27,048 bases of DNA from Bathymodiolus azoricus thioautotrophic gill symbiont (GCF_001298715.1 NZ_CDSC02000070.1:1-27048), one strand, 5' to 3'. Shown: positions 6,050 to 15,844, numbered from the stretch's first letter. The notes: generated by a model from the letters alone, not told the origin. Made by a program: numbers and translations.

Positions 6050-9000
6050 ATGCCTAAAAGACAAGATATAAAAAGTATTTTAATTATTGGTGCAGGTCCT
6101 ATTGTTATTGGGCAGGCGTGTGAATTTGATTATTCAGGTGCGCAAGCTTGTACGGCATTACGAGAAGAAGGCTATCGTGTTATTTTGGTCAATTCTAATC
6201 CTGCTACTATTATGACCGACCCGCAAATGGCAGATGCGACTTATATTGAGCCGATTGAGTGGCGTACGGTAGAAAAAATCATTGAAATTGAAAAACCCGA
6301 TGCTTTGTTACCTACTATGGGCGGACAAACTGCACTAAATTGTGCACTAGATTTAGAGCGTCATGGTGTATTAGAAAAGCACGGCGTTGAGATGATTGGT
6401 GCTAAGAAAGAAGCCATTGATAAAGCAGAAGATCGTGATTTGTTCCGTGAAGCAATGCTTAAAATTGGTCTTGATATGCCTAAAGCAGCAGTTGCACATA
6501 ATATGGAAGAAGCATTTGCTGTCCAAGAAACCGTGGGCTTTCCAACCGTTATTCGTCCCTCCTTTACGATGGGTGGTTCAGGTGGCGGTATTGCCTATAA
6601 CAAACAAGAATTTGTTGAGATTTGTGAGCGTGGTTTGGATTTATCACCAACGAATGAGTTGTTGGTTGAAGAGTCGATTTTAGGCTGGAAAGAATTCGAA
6701 ATGGAGGTGGTGCGTGACACCAAAGACAACTGTATTATCGTTTGTTCAATTGAGAATTTTGACCCAATGGGTATTCATACGGGTGATTCAATTACGGTTG
6801 CACCTGCACAAACTTTAACAGATAAAGAATACCAAGTGATGCGTAATGCCTCGCTGGCAGTACTTAGAGAAATTGGCGTGGATACAGGTGGCTCGAATGT
6901 GCAATTTGCACTTAATCCCGAAGACGGTCGCCTGACTATTATTGAGATGAATCCACGCGTGTCTCGTTCGTCCGCCTTAGCCTCAAAAGCAACAGGTTTT
7001 CCTATTGCTAAAGTGGCTGCAAAGCTTGCAGTGGGCTATACTTTAGATGAGCTTGACAATGATATTACTGGCGGTAAAACCCCCGCTTCATTTGAACCAA
7101 GCATTGATTATGTGGTCACCAAAATTCCAAGATTTGCCTTTGAAAAATTCCCTAAAGCCGAGGACCGCTTGACCACACAAATGAAGTCGGTGGGTGAGGT
7201 AATGGCAATAGGATCAACTTTCCAAGAGTCTTTGCAAAAGGCTTTACGCGGTTTAGAGACCGACAAAGTTGGCTTAGACCCAATGGTTGATTTGGGTGCT
7301 GATGACGCTAAAAATAAAATTAGGTCAGAATGTATCACTGCACGCGGCGAGCGTATTTTCTATTTAGCCGATGCATTTAGATTAGGCATGAGTTTGGACG
7401 AAGTATTTGACTTATCTAAAGTTGACCCATGGTTTTTGGCACAAATCCAAGACATCGTCTCCAGTGAAATGCAAGTTAATGGTAGCAATATTATTGATAT
7501 TGATGCTAGAGAATTATTTTTGTTAAAACGCAAAGGTTTCTCTGATGTACGCTTAGCGCAGTTGTGTAATTGCAGTGAGTCATCTGTGCGTGAGCGTCGC
7601 AAAGCACTCAATGTAAAGCCTGTTTTTAAGCGCGTTGATAGTTGTGGCGCTGAGTTCGATACGCAAACGGCATATTTATATTCTACTTACCAACAACAAT
7701 GTGAGGCCAACCCGACCGATAAGAAAAAGATTATGATATTGGGTGGTGGACCGAACCGTATTGGACAGGGTATTGAATTCGACTACTGTTGTGTACACGC
7801 ATCTTTAGCATTGCGTGGCGATGGTTATGAAACTATTATGGTGAATTGCAACCCTGAAACGGTTTCTACCGATTATGATATTTCTGACCGCTTATATTTT
7901 GAGCCATTAACGCTTGAAGATGTGTTGGCAGTGATTGATATTGAAAACCCAGATGGTATCATCGTGCATTATGGTGGACAAACGCCACTTAAATTAGCTG
8001 GCGCCTTAGAAAAGAGCGGTGCAAAAATTATCGGTACCAGCCCTGATGCTATTGATTTGGCAGAAGACCGTGAGCGTTTTTCGAAGATGCTACAAGAATT
8101 AGAGCTAAAACAACCCCTAAATGGTACGGCGCGTTCATTAGAACAAGCACAAGACATTGCTGATGGTATTGGTTTCCCGTTGGTGGTTCGTCCATCCTAT
8201 GTATTGGGTGGTCGTGCAATGGAAATTGTTTATGACAAAGACAATCTTGAGCATTATATGCACACCGCAGTAAAAGTTTCGAACGACTCACCAGTGTTGT
8301 TAGATTCATTCCTTGATCATGCGATTGAAGTAGATATTGATGTTATTTCTGATGGCGAGGATGTGGTGATTGGTGGCATTATGCAACACATTGAGCAAGC
8401 AGGTATTCACTCAGGTGATTCGGCTTGTTCATTGCCACCTTATTCTTTGCCAAATGATGTGCTGGATGAGATGCGTGAGCAAGTAATTGCCATGGCAAAA
8501 AAACTCAATGTAATTGGTTTGATGAACACACAGCTTGCTTATCAAGACGATGAAATTTATATTATTGAAGTTAATCCTCGTGCATCACGCACCGTGCCAT
8601 TTGTCTCTAAGGCGATCGGCGCACCACTGGCTAATATTGCAGCACGCGTAATGGCAGGTAAAACATTAAAAGAATTAAACTTTACAACAGAAATTATTCC
8701 ACAACATTTTAGCGTGAAAGAAGCCGTATTTCCATTCAATAAGTTTTTGGGTGTTGACCCAATTTTAGGCCCTGAAATGCGTTCAACAGGCGAAGTAATG
8801 GGTGTGGGTGATGATTTTGCTTCTGCTTTTGATAAGGCGCAACTTGCCGCAGGTTCTCGTGCACCCACACAAGGCAAGGTATTTATTAGTTTGCGTAAAT
8901 TAGACCGTGATGACTTGGTTGAGCTGGGCAAGCGCTTGATAGCGCAAAGTTTTAATTTAGTTGCAACGCGTAGCAATAAAGAAGCCTTAACTGATGCAGG

Positions 9001-9259
9001 CTTAGAATGCGAAACGATTAATAAAGTATCTGAAGGTTCGCCACATATTGTTGATATGATTAAGAATGATGAGATTGATTTGATTATTAACTCTACAGAA
9101 GACACGCAAGGTGTGGAAGATGCTGCAGAAATTCGTCAACAAGCTTTGGTGCATAAAGTTGTTTGTACCACGACAGTAGCTGCTGCTTTTGCTATACTTG
9201 ATGGCTTAAGAACGCATAATGAAATTTCTGTTAGAACAATACAATCATTAAACAATTAG
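6050..9259 (+). CDS. carB: Carbamoyl-phosphate synthase large subunit
   Basis: CarB makes carbamoyl phosphate from bicarbonate, ammonia and two ATP. At 1069 residues it matches the E. coli length (1073). Two homologous halves are evident. The first starts with [20 protein letters not shown], and the second with [20 protein letters not shown] near residue 563. Each half has an ATP-grasp domain with the characteristic metal and ATP-binding end ([17 protein letters not shown] in the first half, [17 protein letters not shown] in the second). The last roughly 140 residues form the MGS-like allosteric domain that in E. coli binds UMP and ornithine. No strong ribosome binding site precedes the ATG, so translation may depend on coupling with mlaA 10 nt upstream. 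Confidence 0.97.
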   Translation: MPKRQDIKSILIIGAGPIVIGQACEFDYSGAQACTALREEGYRVILVNSNPATIMTDPQMADATYIEPIEWRTVEKIIEIEKPDALLPTMGGQTALNCALDLERHGVLEKHGVEMIGAKKEAIDKAEDRDLFREAMLKIGLDMPKAAVAHNMEEAFAVQETVGFPTVIRPSFTMGGSGGGIAYNKQEFVEICERGLDLSPTNELLVEESILGWKEFEMEVVRDTKDNCIIVCSIENFDPMGIHTGDSITVAPAQTLTDKEYQVMRNASLAVLREIGVDTGGSNVQFALNPEDGRLTIIEMNPRVSRSSALASKATGFPIAKVAAKLAVGYTLDELDNDITGGKTPASFEPSIDYVVTKIPRFAFEKFPKAEDRLTTQMKSVGEVMAIGSTFQESLQKALRGLETDKVGLDPMVDLGADDAKNKIRSECITARGERIFYLADAFRLGMSLDEVFDLSKVDPWFLAQIQDIVSSEMQVNGSNIIDIDARELFLLKRKGFSDVRLAQLCNCSESSVRERRKALNVKPVFKRVDSCGAEFDTQTAYLYSTYQQQCEANPTDKKKIMILGGGPNRIGQGIEFDYCCVHASLALRGDGYETIMVNCNPETVSTDYDISDRLYFEPLTLEDVLAVIDIENPDGIIVHYGGQTPLKLAGALEKSGAKIIGTSPDAIDLAEDRERFSKMLQELELKQPLNGTARSLEQAQDIADGIGFPLVVRPSYVLGGRAMEIVYDKDNLEHYMHTAVKVSNDSPVLLDSFLDHAIEVDIDVISDGEDVVIGGIMQHIEQAGIHSGDSACSLPPYSLPNDVLDEMREQVIAMAKKLNVIGLMNTQLAYQDDEIYIIEVNPRASRTVPFVSKAIGAPLANIAARVMAGKTLKELNFTTEIIPQHFSVKEAVFPFNKFLGVDPILGPEMRSTGEVMGVGDDFASAFDKAQLAAGSRAPTQGKVFISLRKLDRDDLVELGKRLIAQSFNLVATRSNKEALTDAGLECETINKVSEGSPHIVDMIKNDEIDLIINSTEDTQGVEDAAEIRQQALVHKVVCTTTVAAAFAILDGLRTHNEISVRTIQSLNN

Positions 9260-9269
9260 AGGTATTTTT

Positions 9270-9746
9270 ATGCAAACTATCCCAATGACTGTTGCCGGTA
9301 GCAAAGCTTTAGAGGTAGAATTGCTAAATCTGAAAGATATTGAGCGTCCACGCATTGTTGAAGAAATTGCCACAGCCCGTGCACATGGTGATCTTAAAGA
9401 AAATGCTGAATATCACGCCGCCAAAGAAGAGCAGGGTTTTATTGAAGGGCGTATTAAAGAGATTCAGTCAAAACTCTCATGTATGCAAGTCATTGATGTG
9501 AGTAAACTCAATCAAGATGGAAGATGTGTATTTGGCACCACGGTTACTTTAATGAATCTTACAGATGAGTGTGAAATAATCTATCAGATTGTTGGTGAAG
9601 ATGAAGCTGACATAAGCCAAAAAAAAATCTCTTGTCACAGTCCAATTGCCAGTAGCATAATGGGCAATGAAGAGGGCGATGAGGTAACAGTGAAAGCCCC
9701 TAAAGGGGATATTGTTTATGAAATACTGGAAGTTCAATATATTTAA
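9270..9746 (+). CDS. greA: Transcription elongation factor GreA
   Basis: GreA rescues backtracked RNA polymerase by stimulating transcript cleavage through the secondary channel. The 158-residue length matches the family. The N-terminal coiled coil carries the conserved tip ARAHGDLKENAEYHAAKEEQ (about 36-55) with the acidic residues that hold the catalytic magnesium, and the C-terminal FKBP-like domain ends in VTVKAPKGDIVYEILEVQYI. It begins 10 nt after carB with an AGAGG ribosome binding site, continuing the carA-mlaA-carB-greA operon. A carB-greA neighbourhood is common in gammaproteobacteria. Confidence 0.95.
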   Translation: MQTIPMTVAGSKALEVELLNLKDIERPRIVEEIATARAHGDLKENAEYHAAKEEQGFIEGRIKEIQSKLSCMQVIDVSKLNQDGRCVFGTTVTLMNLTDECEIIYQIVGEDEADISQKKISCHSPIASSIMGNEEGDEVTVKAPKGDIVYEILEVQYI

Positions 9747-9807
9747 TCTATTGAAAAAATATACTTATAACCCCATATATCTTGGCTAGGATTGCCAAAA
9801 TGATCAA

Positions 9808-10683
9808 CTAACCGCGAGGATGGTGCTTGCTATGTTGTGATTTAAGCTGAGTATTTTGAATATGGGTGTATATTTGTGTCGTGGAAATATCACTGTGTCC
9901 CAACATTAATTGCACACTACGCAAGTCTGCACCGCTTTGTATCAGATGTGTGGCAAAAGCATGACGCAAAGTGTGGGGCGATAGTGGTTTGTCGATACCT
10001 GCTCTAATGGCATATGCCTTAATAATATAAAAGAAATTTTGTCGACTCATCCCCGCACCACGATTGCTTAAAAAATAAGCATCAGTTTGTCCATTTTTAA
10101 GTAAAAAAGGTCTGGATTTATTTTCATAAATACCTAAATAATCTATTGCCACTTCGCCCATCGGCAACATACGCTCTTTATTGCCTTTGCCATGAAGTCG
10201 AATGTATTCTTCATTCAGATTGATATTGTGGTAACTTAGATTAATCAGTTCAGAAACACGCAATCCACAAGAATACAGTAACTCTAACATAGCTCGGTCA
10301 CGCAGTCCAAAAATGGTTTTTTTATCAGGCGTGTCTAACAGTTGTTCAACTTCTTGAATGTTTAAAAAAATAGGTAATTTTTGTATTTGTTTCGGGTGGT
10401 GTAATTTTTCACATGGATTGTTACTCATTATTTTTTGAGTAACAAGATATTGATAAAACACTCGCAAGCAAGTTAAGATACGCGCTTGTGTTGCAGGGTT
10501 GAGATTGCGATGCTTGAAGTAGGCGTTAATATCTTTATCGCTAATTTTTGTTAACGAACCGCCCAACCATCTTGAGAATAATTTAAGGTCAGAACGATAT
10601 GCCGATAGCGTATTTTGACTAACGCCTGATGAGAGCCAGTAATGGTCAAGAAATTTATCAACAAGTATCGGATTGTTTTTCAT
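9808..10683 (-). CDS. xerD: Site-specific tyrosine recombinase XerD
   Basis: XerD, with XerC, resolves chromosome dimers at dif under FtsK control. The 291-residue protein has the N-terminal SAM-like core-binding domain (residues 5-88) and the catalytic domain with all six signature residues: R142 in CGLRVSEL, K166 in HGKGNKE, H237 and R240 in SPHTLRHAFATHLI, H263 in LGHSDIS and the nucleophile Y272 in QIYTHI. The C-terminal tail SKHHPRG resembles the HHPR ending of XerD rather than XerC, and the residues around LLYSCGLRVSELI are typical of the chromosomal enzyme and not of an integrase. It lies downstream of rplS on the same strand but behind a terminator and a long palindrome, so it probably has its own promoter. 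Confidence 0.92.
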   Translation of the reverse strand: MKNNPILVDKFLDHYWLSSGVSQNTLSAYRSDLKLFSRWLGGSLTKISDKDINAYFKHRNLNPATQARILTCLRVFYQYLVTQKIMSNNPCEKLHHPKQIQKLPIFLNIQEVEQLLDTPDKKTIFGLRDRAMLELLYSCGLRVSELINLSYHNINLNEEYIRLHGKGNKERMLPMGEVAIDYLGIYENKSRPFLLKNGQTDAYFLSNRGAGMSRQNFFYIIKAYAIRAGIDKPLSPHTLRHAFATHLIQSGADLRSVQLMLGHSDISTTQIYTHIQNTQLKSQHSKHHPRG

Positions 10684-10715
10684 GCTTGAATTTTAGATAA
10701 AAATACCAAGTAAAA

Positions 10716-10768
10716 GTAATATTTTCAAAGTGAGGAAGGCAAGGCTTTCCTCACTTTGAAAATATTAC
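10716..10768. repeat. 53-bp near-perfect palindrome between rplS and xerD
   Basis: Two 25-base arms (10716-10740 and 10744-10768) are perfectly complementary except for one G-T pair, with a 3-base centre. The outer 22 bases of each arm, beginning GTAATATTTTCAAAG, match exactly. On the minus strand the stem is followed by TTTTA, so it might act as a second terminator, but it is much longer than needed for one. Confidence 0.85.
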
Positions 10769-10775
10769 AAACAAA

Positions 10776-10802
10776 AAAATACCGACTGATTGTCGGTATT
10801 TT
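10776..10802 (-). terminator. Rho-independent terminator of rplS
   Basis: The stem AATACCGAC / GTCGGTATT has a 5-base loop. On the minus strand it runs into a T-tract (10773-10779), about 17 nt after the rplS stop. The A/T symmetry also lets it work in the other direction. Confidence 0.85.
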
Positions 10803-10819
10803 GTAAGAATGGTGATTTT

Positions 10820-11173
10820 TTATTTCTTAATTGCCAACTTTTCTTTAATTCTTGCAGCTTTACCCGTAAGACCACGAAGATAATAAAGTTTCGCTTGGCG
10901 AACTTTACCACGACGCTTGACTTCAACTGAGTCAATCATTTTAGAATGTGTTTGGAAAATACGCTCAACACCTTCACCGTGAGAAATTTTTCTTACTGTG
11001 AATGCTGAACCGATACCACGATTTTTCTTCGCAATAACAACACCCTCAAATGCCTGTAATCTTTCGCGTTCACCTTCGCGTACTTTAACTTGAACAACAA
11101 CAGTATCACCTGATGAAAATTCAGGAATATCTGTCCTTAGTTGTTCTTTTTCAATTTGGTCGATTAAATTCAT
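10820..11173 (-). CDS. rplS: 50S ribosomal protein L19
   Basis: L19 lies at the 30S-50S interface. The 117-residue protein has the expected length and the signatures [39 protein letters not shown] and [21 protein letters not shown] chose the ATG at 11173 ([11 protein letters not shown]); it has a GGGGGA ribosome binding site, and the 13-residue upstream extension would overlap the promoter region. In most gammaproteobacteria rplS ends the rpsP-rimM-trmD-rplS operon. Here it stands alone with its own promoter and terminator and is divergent from gltD, so the usual operon has been split. Confidence 0.96.
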   Translation of the reverse strand: MNLIDQIEKEQLRTDIPEFSSGDTVVVQVKVREGERERLQAFEGVVIAKKNRGIGSAFTVRKISHGEGVERIFQTHSKMIDSVEVKRRGKVRQAKLYYLRGLTGKAARIKEKLAIKK

Positions 11174-11211
11174 CGGATTTCCCCCTTCTTTCTCTGTCGT
11201 AAAAAGCAACA

Positions 11212-11240
11212 ATTATACAGTGATTATGTTTACTAGACAA
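11212..11240 (-). promoter_or_regulatory. Sigma-70-type promoter of rplS
   Basis: On the minus strand TTGTCT (forward 11235-11240) and TATAAT (forward 11212-11217) are separated by exactly 17 bases, and the initiation point would be about 30 bases before the rplS ATG. Confidence 0.65.
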
Positions 11241-11290
11241 GGCGAATTTATGGCATAATTACACACTTTGTATTTAAGCGTTTAAGAGCG

Positions 11291-12724
11291 ATGGGAAAAG
11301 TAACTGGCTTTAAGGAATTTGACAGAAAAACAGAGGGTTATCGTCCTGTTGAATTGCGACTTAAAGATTATGGTGAAATCTTCACAGGTGCGCATAATAC
11401 GCTACACTTGCAAGAACAAGGTGCAAGATGTATGGATTGCGGTGTGCCGTTTTGTCAATCAGATAACGGCTGTCCTGTTGATAACTTAATTCCTGAATGG
11501 AATGACTTGGTTTATCATGATAAATGGCAGGCCGCATTAACGTGCTTACACAAGACCAATAATTTTCCAGAGTTTACAGGCAGAGTTTGCCCTGCACCTT
11601 GCGAAGGATCCTGTGTATTAGGGTTGAACAACCCAGCTGTTACTATTAAGAATATTGAACAGGCGATTGTTGACAAAGGTTTTGAAGAGGGCTGGATTCA
11701 GCCAACGAAGGTTGAACACCGCACAGGTAAGAAAGTAGCAGTGATTGGTTCTGGTCCTGCAGGTTTGGCAGCAGCAGAAGAACTTAATAAATTGGGTTAT
11801 AATGTTATCGTGTTTGAGCGTGCTGAGCGCGTTGGTGGTTTACTTATGTATGGTATTCCTAATATGAAACTTGGCAAAGATGTAATTGATCGTCGTGTGA
11901 ATTTACTTAAACAATCGGGTATTGAATTTATTACTAATGTGGATGTAGGCAAAGATGTCAGTGTTACACAATTACAAAATGGTTTTGATGCCTTGGTTTT
12001 CACTACAGGTGCAACGCAGGCTCGTGACTTACCAGTAGATAATCGTGATGCAGATGGTGTGCACTTGGCGATGGAGTATTTAACCAAGAGCACACAAAGC
12101 CTATTAAATACTGGCAGCGCTGATAATTCTGATTTATCAGCCAAAGACAAAGATGTGATTGTGATTGGTGGTGGCGATACTGGCACTGATTGCATTGGTA
12201 CAGCATTACGCCAGGGTGCTAAATCAATTGTAAATTTTGAACTCATGGGTCAGCCACCTGAAACTCGTGCAGACAATAACCCTTGGCCATTATGGCCATT
12301 GATTTATCGTGTGGACTATGGACATGCTGAAGCCCAAAAAGTATTTGGTGAAGACCCAAGGCAATATCATCTAATGACTAAATCATTCGTCAAAGATGAG
12401 AATGGCAAAGTTATAGGTCTTAATACAGTGAATGTTAATTTCAAAGATGGACAGTTAATTGAACAGATAGGCAGTGAAAAAAGGTGGGATACACAACTAG
12501 TGTTGCTATCAATGGGTTTTGTTTCTCCTGAACACTATTTGAGTAATGATGCTAATATCGCACTTGATGAGCGTGGTAATTACCAGGCCAACTATGGTGA
12601 GTATGCTACTTCTCAAACAGGTATCTTTACCGCAGGTGATTGCCGTCGTGGTCAATCATTAGTCGTGTGGGCAATTAATGAAGGACGCGGTGTTGCCACT
12701 AAAGTTAATGAATATTTAGCATGA
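11291..12724 (+). CDS. gltD: Glutamate synthase small subunit
   Basis: GltD is the FAD- and NADPH-binding beta subunit that feeds electrons to GltB for glutamate synthesis from glutamine and 2-oxoglutarate. The 477-residue protein has the N-terminal cysteine-rich iron-sulfur region (CMDCGVPFC at 47-55, C61, and CPAPCEGSC at 100-108), the FAD-binding [15 protein letters not shown] near 151-165, the NADPH-binding [20 protein letters not shown] near 292-311 and the terminal FAD motif [20 protein letters not shown]. It matches the usual length (about 470-480). The large subunit gltB is not in the window. The gene is divergent from rplS, and its stop overlaps a small membrane-protein start. DsrL, encoded 8 kb downstream, belongs to the same oxidoreductase family. 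Confidence 0.93.
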   Translation: MGKVTGFKEFDRKTEGYRPVELRLKDYGEIFTGAHNTLHLQEQGARCMDCGVPFCQSDNGCPVDNLIPEWNDLVYHDKWQAALTCLHKTNNFPEFTGRVCPAPCEGSCVLGLNNPAVTIKNIEQAIVDKGFEEGWIQPTKVEHRTGKKVAVIGSGPAGLAAAEELNKLGYNVIVFERAERVGGLLMYGIPNMKLGKDVIDRRVNLLKQSGIEFITNVDVGKDVSVTQLQNGFDALVFTTGATQARDLPVDNRDADGVHLAMEYLTKSTQSLLNTGSADNSDLSAKDKDVIVIGGGDTGTDCIGTALRQGAKSIVNFELMGQPPETRADNNPWPLWPLIYRVDYGHAEAQKVFGEDPRQYHLMTKSFVKDENGKVIGLNTVNVNFKDGQLIEQIGSEKRWDTQLVLLSMGFVSPEHYLSNDANIALDERGNYQANYGEYATSQTGIFTAGDCRRGQSLVVWAINEGRGVATKVNEYLA

Positions 12725-12852
12725 AATACTTGTTAATATCGCTCCTAATAATTGCAATTAGCATGATCGTTGTTGGTATGGCTAATGCCATTATTGCCCC
12801 TATACTAACTGGCGTTGGCTTTATTATTATTGCACTGATTTTGAAAAAATAA
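12721..12852 (+). CDS. 43-residue hydrophobic mini-protein, unknown
   Basis: A short reading frame starts inside the gltD stop (ATGA overlap) and encodes 43 residues. It is almost entirely hydrophobic, with two likely membrane segments (about 3-22 and 24-40) joined by ANA and a GVG turn, and ends in Lys-Lys. The overlapping start is the usual arrangement for translational coupling, and no premature stop interrupts it. The cytoplasmic basic tail would orient it in the inner membrane. I do not recognise it. It could be a real small membrane protein linked to GltD, or a chance frame in AT-rich DNA. The low-complexity, Ile/Leu-rich sequence is what membrane mini-proteins look like. Confidence 0.5.
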   Translation: MKYLLISLLIIAISMIVVGMANAIIAPILTGVGFIIIALILKK

Positions 12853-12890
12853 GTGCAACTTCTTGTTACTTTATACCCCCTAAGGGATAG

Positions 12891-12951
12891 TCACCAATAC
12901 CACTAATAAATCACCAATAAATAGCGGATTTTCTTACATCTTGCGTATAAT
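12891..12951 (+). promoter_or_regulatory. dsr operon promoter region with three repeats
   Basis: A perfect TATAAT lies at 12946-12951, 65 bases before the dsrA ATG. There is no canonical -35 box at 16-18 bases. Upstream are three copies of CACyAATA (12892, 12901 and 12912), roughly one helical turn apart, which look like activator binding sites. Two of the copies share the 9-mer TCACCAATA. Confidence 0.5.
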
Positions 12952-13016
12952 TTATTCCGTTCACATTTCCTTTTCTTGAGGACGAGGAAATTTATTAAAA
13001 CTATTGGAGAAATAAA

Positions 13017-14321
13017 ATGGCAAAAGAGTTATATAACACACCCAACCTTGATGAGTTGGAAAATGGTCCTTGGCCTTCGTTTGTAACAGGTCTTAAGCGT
13101 TTAGCACAAGATGATCATGATGGTGCAAGCATGGTTCGTGATGTACTGGCAACATTAGAAACATCGTATGTAACTAAAAAAGGTTACTGGAAAGGTGGTA
13201 CTGTTGGTGTTATCGGGTACGGTGGTGGTGTAATCCCACGTTTTAACGAGCTTAAAGACGAGAATGGTGAATTTAAATTTAAAGATGCAGGTGAATTTCA
13301 CACTTTAAGAATTCAACCACCAGCAGGTATGCACTACACATCTAAGTTATTAAGAGATATGTGTGATACTTTTGTTGATAATGGCGGTTCTGGTTTGATT
13401 GCTTTTCACGGTCAGTCAGGCGATATTATGTTCCAAGGCGCAACTGAAAAAACCACACAAACTATTTTTAACGGGCTTAACGACATTGGCTTTGATATGG
13501 GTGGTGCGGGTCCTGCGGTTCGTACGGGTATGTCATGTGTGGGCGCAGCGCGTTGTGAAATGTCAAACACTAATGAGCAGGCAGCACTTAGAACATTAGT
13601 CAATGCATTCCTTGATGATATGCACCGTCCAGCATTACCATATAAAATGAAATTTAAAGTTTCAGGTTGTGCTAATGACTGTATGAACTCTATTGAGCGT
13701 TCAGACTTTGCAACTATTGGTACTTGGAGAGATGATATTAAAATTAACCAAGACGCATGGAAAGCCATGGTTGCTGATAAAGGTATGGATTATGTTGTTG
13801 ACAACATTACTTCTCGTTGTCCGACACAATGTATGAAAGTTGAAGCCGACACTTCATTGACAATTGATAATAAAAATTGTGTTAAGTGTATGCATTGTTT
13901 AAATGTAACTTCACCGTTGACGCATCACTATATTAAAGACGCATCAGAAGGCGCAATCTTAGCAACAGGTGATGACAAAGGTGTAACAATTTGTATGGGT
14001 GGTAAGCGCACACTGAAAATTGGTGATTTATTCGGTACAGTTGTTGTTCCATTTATGAAACTTGAAACTGAAGAAGACTACGAAGCAATTGAAGAATTAG
14101 CAGGTGAAGTTATTGACTTCTTTGCTGAGAATGCGCTAGAACACGAGCGTACTGGTGAAATGATTGAGCGTATTGGTATTGTTAACTTTATGGAAGGTAT
14201 TGGCTTAGATGTTAATCCAAATATGGTTGATTCACCACGCTATATGTCTTATGTTCGTATGGACAAGTGGGACGAAGAAGCGGTTAAGTGGTTTGAGAAT
14301 AAAGCCGAAGCAAACGCATAA
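13017..14321 (+). CDS. dsrA: Dissimilatory sulfite reductase alpha subunit
   Basis: DsrA with DsrB forms the alpha2beta2 siroheme-type sulfite reductase. In sulfur oxidisers it runs in reverse, oxidising sulfane sulfur delivered on DsrC to sulfite in the cytoplasm. The 434-residue protein shows the siroheme-[4Fe-4S] cysteines in SCVGAARCEMS (C174, C180) and SGCANDCMNS (C218, C222). An inserted ferredoxin domain has cysteines C268, C272 and CVKCMHC (C288, C291, C294). The GGA GA ribosome binding site is 8 nt before the ATG. The presence of dsrE, dsrF, dsrH and dsrL downstream identifies this as the oxidative (rDsr) form. It is the first gene of the operon, and dsrB follows after 35 nt. Confidence 0.97.
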   Translation: MAKELYNTPNLDELENGPWPSFVTGLKRLAQDDHDGASMVRDVLATLETSYVTKKGYWKGGTVGVIGYGGGVIPRFNELKDENGEFKFKDAGEFHTLRIQPPAGMHYTSKLLRDMCDTFVDNGGSGLIAFHGQSGDIMFQGATEKTTQTIFNGLNDIGFDMGGAGPAVRTGMSCVGAARCEMSNTNEQAALRTLVNAFLDDMHRPALPYKMKFKVSGCANDCMNSIERSDFATIGTWRDDIKINQDAWKAMVADKGMDYVVDNITSRCPTQCMKVEADTSLTIDNKNCVKCMHCLNVTSPLTHHYIKDASEGAILATGDDKGVTICMGGKRTLKIGDLFGTVVVPFMKLETEEDYEAIEELAGEVIDFFAENALEHERTGEMIERIGIVNFMEGIGLDVNPNMVDSPRYMSYVRMDKWDEEAVKWFENKAEANA

Positions 14322-14356
14322 TTTTTAATTACACAAACTATTAAGGAGAAACTATT

Positions 14357-15430
14357 ATGGCTGAACCAGTAAGAATGCCTATCGAATCAGGCTGTCCTGA
14401 TCCTATTCAATACATGCACCCAACCATGCGTCGTAACTACGGTCAGTGGGCTTTTCATGACCGTCCTCGTCCAGGTGTATTACACCATACTTCAAAGCAC
14501 AATGAAGAAGTTTGGACTGTTCGTTGTGGTACACAAAGACAAATGGATGTTTACACGATCAAAAAATTAGCAGATATTGCTGATGAGTTTGGCGATGGTT
14601 TTATTCGTTTTACCATTCGTTCAAATGTTGAATTTATGGTGGACACTGAAGCAAAGGTCAATCCTTTGATTGAAGCGCTAGAATCTGCTGGTTTCCCAGT
14701 AGGTGGCACAGGTCCGACGGTATCAATGATTTCACACACACAGGGTTGGTTACACTGCGATATTCCAGGTACTGATGCATCTGGTGTTGTGAAAGCATTG
14801 ATGGATGATTTGCATAGTGAATTTATTAAAGAAGAAATGCCTAACCGTGTACACATGACTACTTCATGTTGTCAGATTAACTGTGGTGGTCATGGTGACA
14901 TTGCGATTAATATCCAGCATACTAAGCCACCTAAGATTAATCACGATTTAGTGGCTAATGTTTGTGAACGCCCAACGGTTGTTGCGCGTTGTCCAGTTGC
15001 TGCGATTCGTCCAGCGATGGTTAACGGCAAACCAACATTGGAAGTTGATGAGAAGAAGTGTATCTGTTGTGGTGCATGTTTCCCACCATGTCCGCCAATG
15101 CAAATTAATGACCCTGAGCATTCTAAGATTGCTATCTGGATCGGTGGTAAGCACTCAAATGCTCGCTCTAAACCTTCATTCCAAAAGTTAGTAGCAGCAG
15201 GACTGCCAAACAACCCGCCAAGATGGCCGGAAGTTGGTGCAGTGGTTAAGAAAATTTTAGCAGTCTATAAAGGCGATGCTCGTGACTGGGAAAGAGTTGG
15301 TGAATGGGTTGATCGTATCGGTTGGCCGGCATTTTTTGAAAAGACTGGACTACCATTTACTAAATTCCATGTTTCTGACTGGAAAGGTACGCGTCACCAG
15401 CTAAATTCATCTGCTTATATCCGTTTCTAG
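14357..15430 (+). CDS. dsrB: Dissimilatory sulfite reductase beta subunit
   Basis: DsrB carries the catalytically active siroheme in the known enzymes. The 357-residue protein has the paired cysteine motifs C134 in GWLHCDIPG and SCCQINCGGHG (C171, C172, C176), and a ferredoxin insert with C212 in ARCPVAA and KCICCGACFPPC (C235, C238, C241, C245). The N-terminal RMPIESGCPDPIQYMHP segment is typical of DsrB and contributes to the DsrC docking area in crystal structures of related enzymes. The length agrees with the family. A strong AAGGAG ribosome binding site is present, and dsrE follows after 11 nt. Confidence 0.97.
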   Translation: MAEPVRMPIESGCPDPIQYMHPTMRRNYGQWAFHDRPRPGVLHHTSKHNEEVWTVRCGTQRQMDVYTIKKLADIADEFGDGFIRFTIRSNVEFMVDTEAKVNPLIEALESAGFPVGGTGPTVSMISHTQGWLHCDIPGTDASGVVKALMDDLHSEFIKEEMPNRVHMTTSCCQINCGGHGDIAINIQHTKPPKINHDLVANVCERPTVVARCPVAAIRPAMVNGKPTLEVDEKKCICCGACFPPCPPMQINDPEHSKIAIWIGGKHSNARSKPSFQKLVAAGLPNNPPRWPEVGAVVKKILAVYKGDARDWERVGEWVDRIGWPAFFEKTGLPFTKFHVSDWKGTRHQLNSSAYIRF

Positions 15431-15441
15431 GGAGCGTTTAA

Positions 15442-15843
15442 ATGAAGATTTCTATTCAAATTAACGAAGGCCCTTATCAGCACCAAGCGTCTGATACCGC
15501 GTATCAATTTGCCAAAGCAGCGATTGCTAAAGGACACGAGATTTTCCGTGTGTTTTTCTATCACGATGGCGTAGATAACGCATCACGCTTCACCATCCCA
15601 CCACAAGACGATCGCAATGTGGTTAATAATTGGGCTAGTCTAGACATTAAGAATGCTGAAGGCGAACCTGAGTTGGTGGTTTGTGTGGCTGCTGCGCTTC
15701 GTCGTGGCATGTTAGATGAAGGTGAAGCGGGTAAGAATGGTATTGATGGTAATAATATCCATCCAGCTTTTCGTATTTCAGGCTTAGGTCAGTTAATTGA
15801 AGCGGGTATTCAGTCTGATCGTTTGGTGGTATTTGGAGACTAG
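15442..15843 (+). CDS. dsrE: Sulfurtransferase subunit DsrE
   Basis: DsrE is one of three subunits of the cytoplasmic DsrEFH heterohexamer, a homolog of TusBCD that passes sulfur to DsrC. The 133-residue protein has the DsrE fold with the predicted persulfide-carrying cysteine C81 in ELVVCVAAALRRGM, equivalent to the active cysteine described for the Allochromatium protein, and the FFYHDGVDNAS segment near 38-48. A GGGAGC ribosome binding site precedes the ATG. It is separated from dsrF by a single base. Confidence 0.95.
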   Translation: MKISIQINEGPYQHQASDTAYQFAKAAIAKGHEIFRVFFYHDGVDNASRFTIPPQDDRNVVNNWASLDIKNAEGEPELVVCVAAALRRGMLDEGEAGKNGIDGNNIHPAFRISGLGQLIEAGIQSDRLVVFGD

Positions 15844-15844
15844 T

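Noticed and set aside
8557..9105. 182-codon open frame on the minus strand inside carB
   Set aside because: It is fully contained in carB, whose translation is clearly conserved here; the antisense frame has no start context and a low-complexity Ser/Ile/Leu composition typical of a mirror frame.
9782..9798. TTGGC/GCCAA hairpin between greA and xerD as a terminator
   Set aside because: The stem is only 5 bp with no T-tract on either strand.
9808..10683. xerD as a phage or island integrase
   Set aside because: Length, HHPR tail and absence of phage genes or flanking att repeats fit the chromosomal XerD.
11797..12246. 149-codon minus-strand frame inside gltD
   Set aside because: It is antisense to the NADPH-binding region of gltD, with no ribosome binding site or recognisable domain.
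12892..12919. The repeats before dsrA as a CRISPR-like or mobile repeat
   Set aside because: The units are only 8-9 bases, with no spacers of uniform length; a regulatory site is a simpler explanation.
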